From Stomoxys calcitrans (Eukaryota > Arthropoda > Insecta > Diptera > Muscidae): a stretch of 64,000 bases of DNA. This document shows positions 11,346 to 24,200 of this stretch, piece after piece. The notes under the pieces were generated by a model that was given only the letters and a program-made list of their open reading frames with translations, did no database searches and was not told the origin of the DNA. The translations under genes and the position numbers were made by a program. The stretch spans positions 32,620,301-32,684,300 of the forward strand of contig NC_081553.1 in NCBI RefSeq assembly GCF_963082655.1, given 5' to 3'. How positions within the stretch are numbered: the first letter of the stretch is position 1; each line of letters starts with the position of its first letter.

Positions 11346-12680
11346 AGAAATTTTCGGGACAAATATTTTTGATTCCTGTAATGGCTTTTATTTACCATTC
11401 CATAGAAATGTATGACGACGATCAAACTTGTTTCGAAAGAGATAAACGCATCATAAAAAAATTATCCTCGCCCTAAAAGGTAAACAAAAATTGAGATAAG
11501 ACAAAAGTACTCTTAAGTCCCAAAAAAGTACCATTTCAAAATTAATATTTTTCATCCCTCCTCCATATTATTCTTCTACTTTGGCAACTCTAACATTTTT
11601 GTTATTACCTTTTAACCACAATGGAAGTTTGTTAACCGTACGGCCTCTTTTGCCCGGTCTCTTTTATATGTTTTGTGTTATTTTCTGTTGTCTTGTTATG
11701 ACCAGCTTTCGGTTTCAACAGCCTTCAATGTCACGGAGTATTTGTTTGGGATTTCTCTGTTTGTAAACTGAAGGCAACCGTTAAGTTTCTCTCTCTCTCT
11801 CTCTCACACTCTCTGTTTAAATAAATGTTGACTTAATACTCTCTCAGCCTTCATGCAGATCTGTGAGATAGCTATTACATAATGCGTAATGAGCTTGTTG
11901 CAAATCTTTATGATTGTTTGGATTTTTTTTTTTTTTGGGGGGGGGGTTTAAACGGTTACAAACCGGAATTCATGGCACAACAACAAAAGATACAACGAAA
12001 AAGTTCAAGCCCAGCTATTTAATCGCTGACAAATTTGAATGGAGGAAATTCAGGTTTTAGTCGCACGTTTTTGTGTTGCCTAAAGCTCCAAAATGCAGCA
12101 GTTTTGCAATGTTTGCTAACAGCTGTTGATGGGTCATTTAGAGTTTGGCGGTTTTTACGTTGCAATTTAAATGGGTATAACTAATAAAACGGAGTGGAGT
12201 TTGTCAACGCTTTTGGGTTTTTCGGGGTAAATTATAGTAATAACAATACTAAGTTCATTGTTATGGGTAAGACAAAGCCAAAAATAGTTCTGCTAATGTA
12301 AAAATCTCTACAGACTTCATTGCGGCACCAGACAGCTCCCTCAATTTAAGGGATTTTTTAAGGATTTTTGTCTTAAATTTGCTCATTGGATTTCTACAGT
12401 TTTACAATTTGCGGCACAAGACAGCTATGGGATTTTTTGGGGATTTTTTTCATAATTTTGCTCATACGATAGAACCGATATTATGTAGTACTTGGCTTGT
12501 TATATTCACCTAATTTTGTAGAATTATCTTCACAACCTCAATACATAACAGGGAAATAGAGCGTAACTCGCTTTAGTTTCTGCTGACATTCAACTGTAGC
12601 ACAGATAAGAAATAAATAAAATTTAACATAAAATACTTTGAAGAACAGTATTCTAACTAGATTTCCTTTTCAAATTTCAG
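11346..12680 (+). other. Presumed 5' flank or first intron of the secreted-protein gene
   Basis: Low-copy AT-rich DNA ending in a clear 3' splice site: a pyrimidine-rich tract and AAATTTCAG at 12672-12680. An upstream exon, probably 5' UTR, therefore lies to the left, but I cannot place it. The stretch also holds a CT microsatellite (about 11790-11807), a T-run followed by a G-run (about 11927-11947), and a diverged tandem pair starting GCGGCAC at about 12322 and 12411. Confidence 0.5.
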
Positions 12681-14226
12681 TGGCAGCAGTTCTTTGGAAT
12701 TTTCACTATCCCAGTTTACAACTGAAACTCCAATAAACAGCAACCCTTTTACCCCCAATATGATTACTGGACAAGTAAAACTCCTATTTTTACTTTGTAT
12801 TCTAAGTATCCTGCATGGGAGTTGCGCTCAGTATGGTCGAGGCGAGGCCCATGTCAACCCCGAAGACACTGGATATACACCAGCCAATGCTGGAGACACC
12901 AAAAAGGTGCTCAAACCCACTGTGCTAAGAACCGAATTGAGATTCGGCCGTAATTTAGATCCCGAGAAGGTGCGCGTGGTCACAGTGAAGTCAGATAAAG
13001 GCGATGATGTCGAATTGCTGGTAGGCAAAAATAGTCGCAAAGCTCGCATTGGAGAAAGCCAAGGCTTTTTCGTACGTTCCTCTGATGTGCGCAAACCACA
13101 AGTGGAGCAGGACAAAGCTGCTAAGAGATCTTCCGAAGAGTTACTATTCCCCCACTCAATGGCTTTGTTGAGGCAACAGGAATTAGTAAGGGAAGCCAAG
13201 GACTATAAGCAGCGCAAAGAAGATGCAGAGGCGCGCCAAAAACAATTGGAGGATCTGAAATTGATAAAGGTGCAAAGTTGGCGCCAGCAAGAAAACTTGG
13301 CCAATCCCATGGTAGAAAGGGCCAGGGCAGCTCGCCGCATACGTTTTGAAAATAATGAACCCCAACCTTTCTATGGTCAACAACAGTATACCGAGGATAT
13401 GTATTTGTTGCCTCAGCGTGTTCAGCCACATAGCAGATCAAATGTGCAGGCCCCCTCCTATGTGCCGCTGGAAAGAAGACGCAACTTTTCCTTTCCCTCC
13501 GAGGATGTTAGATACACCCCCAATCCCTCATATGCACAGGAAAAGCAATGGCAGCCCATGGAGGTAAGGGAATTGCGAAATCGCAATTTGAGACAAGTCC
13601 AACAACATTTGGTACCCTCCTCATTTCCTGCCGATTTTGGCTACACTCCAACCTTCGCCAGCAGCGATAATTATGAATCACTCTATCGTAACTCACGTCA
13701 TGTGGCCACCTCGTCCAATGTCAATGCCGCCGAAGAGGAACACAACACCCATAAATTGCCGGTAAATCTAATCACCAAGAAAAACTATAGCCAGGCCAAA
13801 AGACAACCCATTAGAGTGCCCCAACCCATAGTGGTGACCTCCTCGACGGCGGTACAAGAAGGTTCGGGCAACAGAAATTTCCATGCCCCGTCTGTAACTC
13901 AAACTCAAATCCCTCAACAGCATGCTCACACACAGTACTCAACTCAGACTTATAGTCAACAATTCACACGTCCTCAGACCTCCATGTCCCTGGTGCAATC
14001 GGATCATCAGTCGACCAGCGCCTATACACGTTCACCACAAACCTCATCCACTGTCTCTGTAGTCGATGGGCCCGCTGTCACTGTCATTGAAGGCATACGG
14101 GTGCCTGATACTCCTGAGGATAAGGTGAAAACATGGCGCAATGCTCGTGTGCTCAACAATCAATTGGTGCCATATCCCGAGGGCTATACACCTCCCAAGG
14201 TGCAAATACAGACTTTCGATAGATAG
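12681..14226 (+). CDS. Secreted Gln-rich protein with four YTP motifs, unknown family; coding from 12760
   Basis: The protein is 488 residues if it starts at ATG 12760. The frame is open back to the splice site at 12680, but the sequence at 12694 is TTG rather than ATG. The ATG at 12760 directly precedes a signal peptide (hydrophobic [11 protein letters not shown] core, probable cut after GSCA, residue 23), so I chose it. Residues about 125-200 are charged and helical in character ([20 protein letters not shown]), probably coiled coil. The rest is rich in Gln, Ser, Pro and Arg. The motif [GR]YTP occurs at residues 38, 251, 294 and 475; the last is in a C-terminal block ([20 protein letters not shown]) that looks constrained. 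There are no enzyme motifs, few cysteines and no membrane segment after the signal peptide. It could be an extracellular matrix, cuticle or eggshell component, which is a guess from composition only. The terminal exon is uninterrupted. Whether it flanks beta-mannosidase in other flies could identify it. Confidence 0.88.
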
Positions 14227-14496
14227 AAACGCCATCGCCGCATTTGATGACGATGTTGATGGTTTTGGCCCCTCAATTGCCTCAATTGGAGCTCATTTAA
14301 ATCTTGTCCTTTAGAATTTATTATTATTCTGATATTTGTCACTAAATTTAATCTTATTTCTATTGTACTATGCCTAGACTTTTAGCTTAACTGCATATGT
14401 CTGCCTTATCGTATTGTTATTTATTTGTAATTTATTACAATTTGTTTTATATAAAGTTACTATGTAATTTAGATATTTAATAATTATATCGATATT

Positions 14497-14502
14497 AATA
14501 AA
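14497..14502 (+). terminator. Polyadenylation signal AATAAA of the secreted-protein gene
   Basis: The AATAAA lies about 270 bases after the TAG stop at 14224-14226, in AT-rich 3' UTR-like sequence just before a SINE fragment. It is the best-placed signal for this gene. Confidence 0.6.
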
Positions 14503-14611
14503 TATGTGCTTAAATAGCTTTTTTATTCTCACAGAAGTTTTGAAAAGTTTGCAGTGTGGAACTTTCTTAAAAATTATTAAAGGAATAAAACCCAATATAA
14601 ATACAAACCCC

Positions 14612-14778
14612 CATGCCATGCATGGTCATTTAAAAAATGTTCCCCAAAGAGGTGTCGCACTGCGGGACGCCGTTCGGACTCGGCTATAAAAAAAAGGTCC
14701 CTTATCATTGAGTTTAAACTTGAATCGTAAAGCACTTATTGATGTGTGAGAAGTTTGCCCTTGCTCGGTTCCTGGTGT
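14612..14778 (+). mobile_element. SINE tail fragment
   Basis: It contains the segment CCCCAAAGAGGTGTCGCACT, then GCCGTTCGGACTCGGCTAT and CTTATCATTGAGTTTAAACTT, in the same order as the complete SINE copies. The tRNA-like head is missing. Confidence 0.8.
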
Positions 14779-16640
14779 TTTTAAAAATTAGGGTAATGAG
14801 AAGTGCTTTTAAGGGGAGGGATGGCACCTTAGACATTTCGACTCAAATATGGACATCAATATCGTGCTGCACTTCCAAATCCTTTTAATTTGAGCCCCAT
14901 ATTGCCATGGCCGGTAAATATGAACCGTTTGTAGGGTGTTTTGGGGCTTGGGCGGCCACCGGCACTTTGCACTCAAAATAGATATCAGATTCGTTCTTTA
15001 TTCCCAACGGAAATGAAATTCTGTTTAGGGGGTGCTTGAGGGCGTACCTCAAAACCCTTGGCTTCAAAATTGGTTATTCGTTTTCTACTCTCACATACCT
15101 TTCATTTGAGTCCCATAGGAGGAATAGTGCCACCTAGACTTGAACGCAAATTTTAATGTCATATTCGTAATCTACTCCCAAATACCTTTCATTTGAGTCC
15201 CATATAGCCATGGTCGGCTAATATGCCTTTTTGGGGGGTATTTAGGGGTGGGCGACCTCCCATTGCTTGGACGTAATGTTTTATGTCATATTTGTTATCT
15301 ACTGTCGAATACTTTTCATTTGAGTCCCATATTGACATGAACTTCGAATATATCTATTTAGAGGAGTATTGGGGTTGGGGGGCTCGCTAAGTACCTGGAT
15401 CCAAATTTTAATATCATATTCGTTTTCTGGTCTCCAATACCTTTCATTTGATACCCATATTGTGCCAATCGGACCACTTTTGGGTTTGGATGGCGTTGTT
15501 GGGGTAAGGGGGAGGGACCGCCCCCATCCGATAACTAATAATTATAAAGCCTATGTTTTCTTCCAGACGAACATACACAATCTGTGAAAATTTTAAGAAA
15601 ATCGGTTCAGCCGTTTTTGATTCTACGGAAAAAAACAAGTCCCATTCAGTCATAAAGGGTCATATGCCCCTTTAAGGCGTTTTTGGGGGGTAAGGTGACC
15701 CCCTATACTTCGATCCGATTTTGTATGCCAAATTCGTAATCTACTTCCGAATACTTTTCATTTGAGGCCCATATTGACATGAACTCCCAATATGTCTGTT
15801 TTGGGGGAATTTTGGGGTTGAAGCAACCTGATGGGTACTTAGACCCAAATTTTAATACCATATTCGTATTCTATTTTCCAATACCTTTTATTTGATACCC
15901 ATATTATCCCGATCGGTCCACTTTTGAATTTGGATGGTGTTTTTGGGTAAAGGGGGAGGGTCCGTCCCCCTTCCGAAATCAACAAATTAAAAAGCCTATT
16001 TCTTCTTCCTGGCCATATTCGCAATCTTCTCCCGAATATTTTTCATTTGAGGCCCATATTGACATGAACTCCCAATATGTCTGATTTGGCGAATTTTGGG
16101 GTTGCGGCGGCCCGATCGGTACGTAGACCTAAATTTTAATACCATATACGTAATATATTTTCCAATACCTTTTATTTGATACCCATATTGTCCCGATCGG
16201 TCCACTTTTGATTTTGGGTGGTGTTTTTGGGTATAGGGGTAGGGTCCGCCCCCTTCCGAAATCAACAAATTATAAAGCCTATTTCTCCTTCCTGACCATA
16301 TTCGCAATCTTCTCCCGAATTCCTTTCATTTAAGTCCCATATTGTCATGATCGTTCAAAAAACCTATTTTAGGGGGTTTTGGGGTTGGGGCGGCCCCCCA
16401 GTTATTTGGACCCAATTTTTAATATGAATTTCGTTCTCTACTCTTGAATACCTTTCATTTGAGTCCCATATTGTCCTGATCGGTCCACTTTTATTTTTGG
16501 GTAGTACTTTTGGGGTAAGGGGGAGGGTCCCCCCCCCTTCCCATATGAAAAAATTATATAGCCTATGTTTCGTTCCAGACCAAACTACACAATCTGTGAA
16601 AATTTCAAGGTAATCGGTTCAGCCGTTTCAGCCTTCAGAA
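14779..16640 (-). repeat. Family E interspersed repeat, reverse orientation
   Basis: It begins with GGTGTTTTTAAAAATTAGGG, the inverse complement of the end of the copy at 767-2543. It carries the same ACCTTTCATTTGAGTCCCAT blocks and ends with AATCGGTTCAGCCG near 16610-16625. The near-identical G-rich blocks explain the open frames on both strands. Confidence 0.78.
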
Positions 16641-16955
16641 GTCTGCCTATCCTTGCTCCCAGCAGCGCCGAAGACCTGAAGATGCAATGACCATCAGGTC
16701 AGGACATCTATTGGCTGTCTTAAGTCATGCTTTCGCAGTCCCAAGATAAGCGACGTCCTGTTTCGCGAAATACTTTGCCACAGGGCCGTTGACACCCTAT
16801 AAACTATAGCACCAGCCCACACCTTATTAGAGCAGTCATCTTAGAAGTCGTCCTCCCTACCAAGAAGCTTGCATAGCGAATGTCTCACTGATACCATAGC
16901 AAGATCTGCAGCAATCAGCGATCCATACCTGGCCAGCTCGGCTTGCGCTTCTCTA
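16641..16955. other. GC-richer unassigned segment
   Basis: This stretch is noticeably richer in G and C than its surroundings and lies between a family E and a family A fragment. No frame stays open for long and I recognise no domain. It may be a degraded piece of a coding transposon or a host gene fragment. Confidence 0.4.
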
Positions 16956-17290
16956 TTTGACTGAAATTTTGCACGTACTCTTTTGGTATCACTGCCACCA
17001 ACTGCACTAACTATGGTTTAAATCGATGGATAAACCGATCTTGGAACTTGACTTCTTGAGCCTCTAGGTGGCGCAATTCTCGACTGATTTGACTGAAATT
17101 TTGCACGTAGTGTTTTGGTATCACTTCCAACAACTGCGCTAAGTATAATTCAAATCGGTATGGCTGTCATAGAAACCAATCTTGGATCTTGACTTCTTGA
17201 TCCTCTAGAGGGCGCAATTCTCATCCGATTTGACTGAAATTTTGCACGCAGTGTTTTGGTATCATTTCAGAAGGCGTTATACCGCACGAC
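16956..17290 (-). repeat. Family A fragment, reverse orientation
   Basis: It contains about two reversed units with TTTGACTGAAATTTTGCACG, GTTTTGGTATCACTTCCAAC and TTGACTTCTTGAGCCTCTAG. Both ends are missing. Confidence 0.75.
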
Positions 17291-17303
17291 GACGATTTAA
17301 TAG

Positions 17304-18080
17304 CCTTATATGTACCGAATTTTTGATTCTTATACCAACAAATGGCTTAGATTTGCAAAATCCGACAACGTCTCAGGCTCTCATTATTTGATCTTATAGC
17401 ATTTTTCAATATAATTTTTTTATTAATCTTCTTCGACCTTGTTTATACAGTACTGTATAAATAAATTTTTATTTCAATTTCACAAAACTTAATGCGGCTT
17501 TAAAGGTGCACTATGTTTTGTGAGTATGGGCGTACGTCATCTGTTGTAGTACTGTATAAATATAGCAAAATTAATTTTAAAAGCACCTAAAAGTATTCAT
17601 TAGTTTTAGGACTTATATCACCTTGAGAACAAAAAATTCATTACTCCAAGTGAATATTGACAAAGATCGATGTATCTCTAAATATAATTCTCCCTTATAT
17701 ATACCGAATATTTGATTCTTATACCAATAAATGGCTTAGATTTGCAAAATCCGACAACATCTCAGGCTCTCATTATTTGATCTTATAGCATTCTTCAATA
17801 TAATTTTTTTATTAATCTTCTTCGACCTTGTTTATACAGTACTGTATAAATCAATTTTTATTTCAATTTCACAAAACTTAATGCGACTTTAAAGGTGTAC
17901 TATGTTTTGTGAGTATGGGCGTACATCAACTATTGTAGTACTGTATACAACAACATTAATTTTAAAAGCGCCTAAAAGTATGCATCATTTCTTGGACTTA
18001 CATCTCCTTAAGAAAAAATTCATAAGTTTAAGTGAATATTGATAAAGATCGATGTATCTCTAAATAAAATTCTCCCATAC
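17304..18080. repeat. Tandem duplication, 389-bp unit, two copies
   Basis: The segment starting CTTATATGTACCGAATTTTT near 17304 recurs at about 17693. For example, AATGGCTTAGATTTGCAAAA is at 17341 and again at 17730, an offset of 389. Both copies contain the perfect palindrome TACAGTACTGTA. It lies about 140-200 bases past the 3' end of beta-mannosidase copy A. Confidence 0.88.
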
Positions 18081-18219
18081 CAAAAATTAGGCATAAGAGT
18101 CCTACAACAATCAAGCATACATAATATGTTAAACAAATATGTATGTACTTTCTATCAAATATTTCTCTTCCCTATGGTATTGCATAAATTGCGAGACCAC
18201 AATGGTAAAATGTAAAAAT

Positions 18220-18225
18220 TTTATT
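18220..18225 (-). terminator. Polyadenylation signal of beta-mannosidase copy A
   Basis: AATAAA on the - strand, about 59 bases past the stop codon (18286-18284). The spacing is typical of a short insect 3' UTR. Confidence 0.65.
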
Positions 18226-18283
18226 TTGTTCGATAAAATATTTATGAGGATGTATAACGAACGATCCTTGGTATATCCTTAAA

Positions 18284-21200
18284 TTAAACTTTTAAAAACT
18301 GATTGACCGTCAACACATTCAAATCACTCCTCTTTAGTTTAACACATTTCGATGATTCAAACTCCAAATGGACAACACAACTGCCAGAGGTCAGCATAAA
18401 ACCATTCTTAGATAATTTATAATTTTTAATGTCGTTTCGTGACTCCAACAACAATTCTATATAGACAAATATAGCAGGATATTTGGTGGTCAGGGCAAGA
18501 CTAAAACTGTTGAGTTTGACATTTGCTGCAGTGCGACAATAGGTGTTGCGAACTTCCAACTGTAAGAAATATATGTTAAGCCAAAGCAAATGGCAAGTTG
18601 AAGGTATTTTTGTGGGTCTACTTACATCCAATTCAGGATCCTTTATTGCCTGTACATTGTTAAATGTTGTAGGAAAATAAAAAGTATGCGCCATTATTTG
18701 ATTATAACGATGTAGTACAAATTCCACAAAACTATTTTGTTTGGTGAATTCACCATTCATGATGCCGTCAATGGGTATCACTTTGTCATAATGAACGCCA
18801 TTAGGAACCTGAAGGGAAAAGAAGGAATTATGAAATGGTTATGGGCCTCAGCGAATATTGTTTAAGTTTTGTTTAAGTATAACCCTCTTCCAACCTAACA
18901 TAAAATAAAAAAGTAAGAGCGTGTTAAGTTCGACAGTAAATGAATTGAATGTTGAAAACCATAGTAGAAGTCATTGGGAAGTATTTCTGTCCATTCGGAT
19001 AAGAATTGCGCCTTGTAGGGGCAGTGAATATGAGTCGATTTGAACCATACTAAGCACAGTTGTTGAAAGTCATTAAAAAAATATCTCATGCTAAATTTCA
19101 GCGAAATCGGATATGAATTGCGCCCTCTATTGGCTCAAGAAGTCACGATTCAAGATCGGTTTATATGGCAGCTATACCAGGTTATTTCAGGATTTGATCC
19201 AAGCTTAGCACAGTTGTATTGGTTATGTACCGATTTGAACCATATTTAGCACAGTTGTTGGAAGTCATAGCAGAACACCTCATGCAAAATTTCAGAAATA
19301 TCGGATGAGAATTGCGCCCTCTATTGGCTCAAGAATCAAGATCCAAGATCGGTTTATATGGCAACTGTATCAGGTTATTCACCGATTTGATCCAAGCTTA
19401 GCACAGTTGTTGGAAGTCATAACAGAACACCTCATGCAAAATTTCAAACAAATCGGATGAGAATTGCGCCCTCTATTGGCTCAAGAAATCACGATTCAAG
19501 ATCGGTTTATATGACAGCTATATCAGGTTATTTCCCGATTTGATCCATACTTAGCAGAGTTGTGGCATATCATAACAAAACACGTTCTGCAAAATTTTAG
19601 CCAAATCGGATGAGAATTGCGCCCTCTATTGGCTCAAGAAGTCAAGACACAAGATCGTTTTATATGGCAGCTATATCAAAACATGGACCGATTTGTTAAA
19701 TGTAGAACTTTTCAAGGAATCCAGTTGATTATTTTAGGTCCTAGCATGAAATTAGTATACAAGGAAAATATTTATATGGAATTTGTAATCAAATGTACGG
19801 TTCAACTCAGAAATTCATCCTGATTCGGCTTGGCCATATCTCTCTGTCCCCATATCTTTGCTGTGCAGTTTGTCCGTCTATCGTTTGTAATCAACTTACC
19901 AACGTTGCTGGCCAGGTTTTGGTATCCTTGGGATATAATTGAGACCATTTGTAAATATGCATCGAAACATACAAGCCTTCTGTCTCCACTTTAAAGTCAT
20001 CACATATCAAGGAGACATTTATGGAATTGGTTCTACTATCCGGCAAAGCCACAATGGCAATGGGAGCCAAGAATTCCTTAGACCAATAATGCAGTAGCTA
20101 TATAAACAATTGAGCATTAAAACCAATAACATTCTGAAAAGATTCTTTAACTCACCTTGAAATTTCCATAAAAATCTATGGCCGACCATGAGGGAGCCAC
20201 CCATACATCATTCAATTGCCAATAGAGGGCGCCCATAGTTCTGTGCTCAGTATTGCGTAGACTGCGATAAAATTCTGTCTCCACTTTGGTAGCCATTGCC
20301 TGTGTAAGTTGACTGAAATAGGCCAAGCCCTCCAAATAGTTATCATCCTCCGGCAAGGGTAAAGGAAAATGTTGCCTAACCAAAGTAGTGATGGCCAACA
20401 TGCCCAAAGGATGGTGTTGCCGATGTTCTATTAGATCACTTAAACTATCATTGTCATACATGGAACGGCGCCAGGCCGTTAGCGAGGGAATGCTCTGGAA
20501 GCCATATTCTGAAGCAAAACGGGGACGAGGATATATGGAGGGATTCCAGCCATCTTTGAAGACATCATAGAAGTGTACTGGAAAAGAAAAAAATTCCTTA
20601 TAAAATTATTTTTTTCTTTTTTTTAAGTTTAAAAAACCTACCATCTCCATAATTGGGATCCTGAGGATTTTCCGATATATAATTATCCTTAGCCGATTCC
20701 TTGCCATTTGATGGCGATGACACCAATGGATTGGGTCTATCATTATGCCCCACCACCTTGAGTTCATGCACCACCGTTGCCAAATATAATTCCCTATATT
20801 CAGTTTTATATCTCTCCTCCATGGTGCCATACCAGTTTTGGGCTATGGCCACTTCATTTTCGTTATTTGTAGCAAATATGGCAACACTTGCATGATGGGA
20901 GAGCCTTTGGGCATTTTGCACAACTTCTTTACGTACCGATGCCAAAAATGAGTCGGTTGTAGGATACATGGCACAAGCGAACATCATATCTTGCCATATC
21001 AAAATACCAGACGCATCGGCCAAATCATAAAAATAATCGGATTCGTATATGCCACCACCCCAGACGCGAATCATATTATGATGGGCCTCCTTCGCTGAGT
21101 TTAAGAGATGACCAACTGAAATAGAAATTAAAACAAGTAAGAGCGTGCTAAGTTCGGCCGGGCCGAATCTTATATACCCTCCACCATGGATCAAATTTGT

Positions 21201-24200
21201 GGATTTCTTTTCCTGGTATCTCTGTAGTGCTGGTTCAAGCTATAGACCGATACTGTTTCAGGCTATAGACCGATTCATACCATATTTGACACCTATATTG
21301 GAAGTCATGGGAAAAACCGTTGTACAAAATTTCAGCCAAATCGGATAATAATTGCGCACTCTAGAGGCTCAAGAAGTCAAGATCCCAGATCGGTTTATAT
21401 GACAGCAATATCAGGTTTTGGACCGATCTCCACCATACTTAGCATATTTATTGGAAGAAGTATTTGTGGAAAATTTCCATCGGCTAGATTTACTCCTTCG
21501 AAAGTTGGCGTGCTTTCGGCAGACAGTATGATCGAGAGACCAGTTTATCAGGTTAAAGACTAATTTTGGCCGTAGACGGACAGACGGACGGACATGGTTA
21601 GATCAATTTAAAATGTCATGTTGACCAAGTATATATATACTTTAGGGGGTCTTAGATGAATATTTCGAGGAGTTACAGAATGACGAAGTTAGTATACCCC
21701 CATCCTATGGTGGAGGGTATAACAAGTAAAAAGGCGTTAAGATCGGTCGGGCCGAACTTTCGATACCCACCACCTCGGGTATATATGTAAACCACCTTTC
21801 GTCAAAATTATGTGAAAAATGCATACCGTATGCCCCACAGCAGCTATATCGAAATATGTTCCGACTTGCAACAAATACTAATAAGTACAAGCCATTGTCC
21901 CATTGTCTAATAAGTACAAGCCATTGTCCCAAATTTCCGCGACATTGGACAATAAATGCGCCTTTTATTGGCACAAAACCTCAAATCGAGAGATCGGTCT
22001 ATATGACCGCTATATCCGATTTAAGCCAAGTTGAAGAAGAATGTCGAAGGTGCGCCTTTTATGGACTCAAAACCTTAAATCGAGAGATCGGTCTATATGA
22101 CAGCTATATCCAAATCTGGACCGATCTGTGCCATATTGCAGAAGTATGTCGAGGGGCTTAATTTTACTCACTGTCCCAAATTTCGGCGACACTGGACAAT
22201 AAAAGCGCCTTTTATGGGCCCAAAGCCTTTAATCGCAAGATCGGTCTATATGGCAGCTATTGGGTTGCCCAAAAAGTAATTGCGGTTTTTTTAAAAGAAA
22301 GTAAATGCATTTTTAATAAAACTTAGAATGAACTTTAATCAAATATACTTTTTTTACACTTTTTTTCTAAAGCAAGCTAAAAGTAACAGCTGATAACTGA
22401 CAGAAGAAAGAATGCAATTACAGAGTCACAAGCTGTGAAAAAAATTGTCAACGCCGACTATATGAAAAATCCGCAATTACTTTTTGGGCAACCCAATATT
22501 TTCGATTTTTACGCTTATCAAGAATATATACACTTTATAGGGTCGGAAATGAATATTTCGATGTGTTGCAAATGGAATGATAAAATTAATATACCGCCAT
22601 CCTTCGGTGATGGGTAGAAAAATACTAAAGGTTGTCATACTAAATTTTTTATATTCAGAGTAGACGTTATGCTGTCGCAGGGGCTCTATCTCGACAAAGC
22701 CCAGGTCAATTTTACATACTGATCTTGTCTTGGTATAATATGTGGAAACCATCTGTAACATCGGTAAATGGTATTAATAGGTGACGTAGGCATAAATACC
22801 CCCCAATGCACAGTGGTCGCTGTCATTGGTCTAAATTAAACAAGTAAGAGCGCGCTAAGTTCGGCCGGGTCGAATCTTGGGAAGCCACCACCATTCCTTC
22901 TGCTACAAAATTTATTCAAAACCAGTAAGGAAATGCAAAATTCAGGCGGTGCCGACTTTATAATACCCTACACCTACCCTATAAAAATTTCGAGCAAAGC
23001 AAATATGCTCAAAATGTTATAACTACGGTTGACAAATGACAACAAATTACCCAAAATCTGAAGAACATATACATGGGAGCTATATCTAAATCTGAACCGA
23101 TTTCGACCAAACTTTATGGATATTGTGGAAGTCGTCGAGGAAACCGTTGTACAAAATTTTGGCAAGATTGGTCAATAAATGCGCTTGCAGTGGGTCTAGG
23201 AGTTAAAATCGAGCGATATATATATATATGAGACATATACCTAAATCTGAACAGATTTCTATGAAATTCGCCAGCAATATCGAGAGTCATAAGAAAATCC
23301 TTCCTGCAAAATTTCGAGATGAATCGGTTAACAAATGACCATTTTATTGCTGTATTACTGCAAATCGGACGAACATATATATGGAAGCTATTTCCAAATC
23401 TGAACCGATTTTTATGAAATTCACCAGAAACATTGAGAGTCGTAAGGAAATCCTTCCTGTCGAATTTCAAGAGAATCGGGCAACAAATGACCATTTTATT
23501 GCTGTATTACTGCAAATCGGACGAACATATATATGGAAGCTATTTCCAAATCTGAACCGATTTTTATGAAATTCACCAGTAACATTGAGAGTCGTAAGGA
23601 AATCCTTCCTGTCGAATTTCGAGATAATCGGCTAACAAATGACTATTTTATTGCATTATTACTGCAAATCGGATGAACATATATATGGAAGCTATATCCA
23701 AATCTGAACCGAATTTTTCCAATTGCAATAGGCTTTGTCTCTAGGCCATAAAACATGCCCATACCAAATTTGAAGACGATCGGATGAAAATTACGACCTG
23801 TACTTTGTATACAAATTAACATGGACAGACAGACAGACGGACATGGACATAGCTAAATCGAATCAGAAAGTGATTCTGAGTCGATCGGTATACTTATCAA
23901 AGGGTCTACTCTCTTCCTTTCTGGTGTTACAAACAAATGCACTTAGTTATAAAAACCTGTACCACAGTAGTGGTGTAGGTTATTAATACGTATTTCAAAC
24001 TCAATCGATTATTATACCCTCCACCATAGGATGGGGGTATACTAATTTCGTCATTCTGTTTGTAACACCTCAAATATGCGTTTGAGACCCCATAAATTAT
24101 ATATATTCTTGATCGTCATGTCATGTCTAGCCATGTCCGTCCGTCTGTCCATTCGTCCATCCGACCGTCCGTCCGTCTGTCTGTCGAAACCACGCTAACT

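Noticed and set aside
12694..12759. A start of the secreted protein at 12694
   Set aside because: The codon there is TTG. The first ATG after the splice site is 12760, directly before the signal peptide.
12828..13441. Frames of 80-120 residues on the - strand opposite the secreted-protein gene
   Set aside because: They are antisense shadows of a codon-biased exon and have no start context or family motif.
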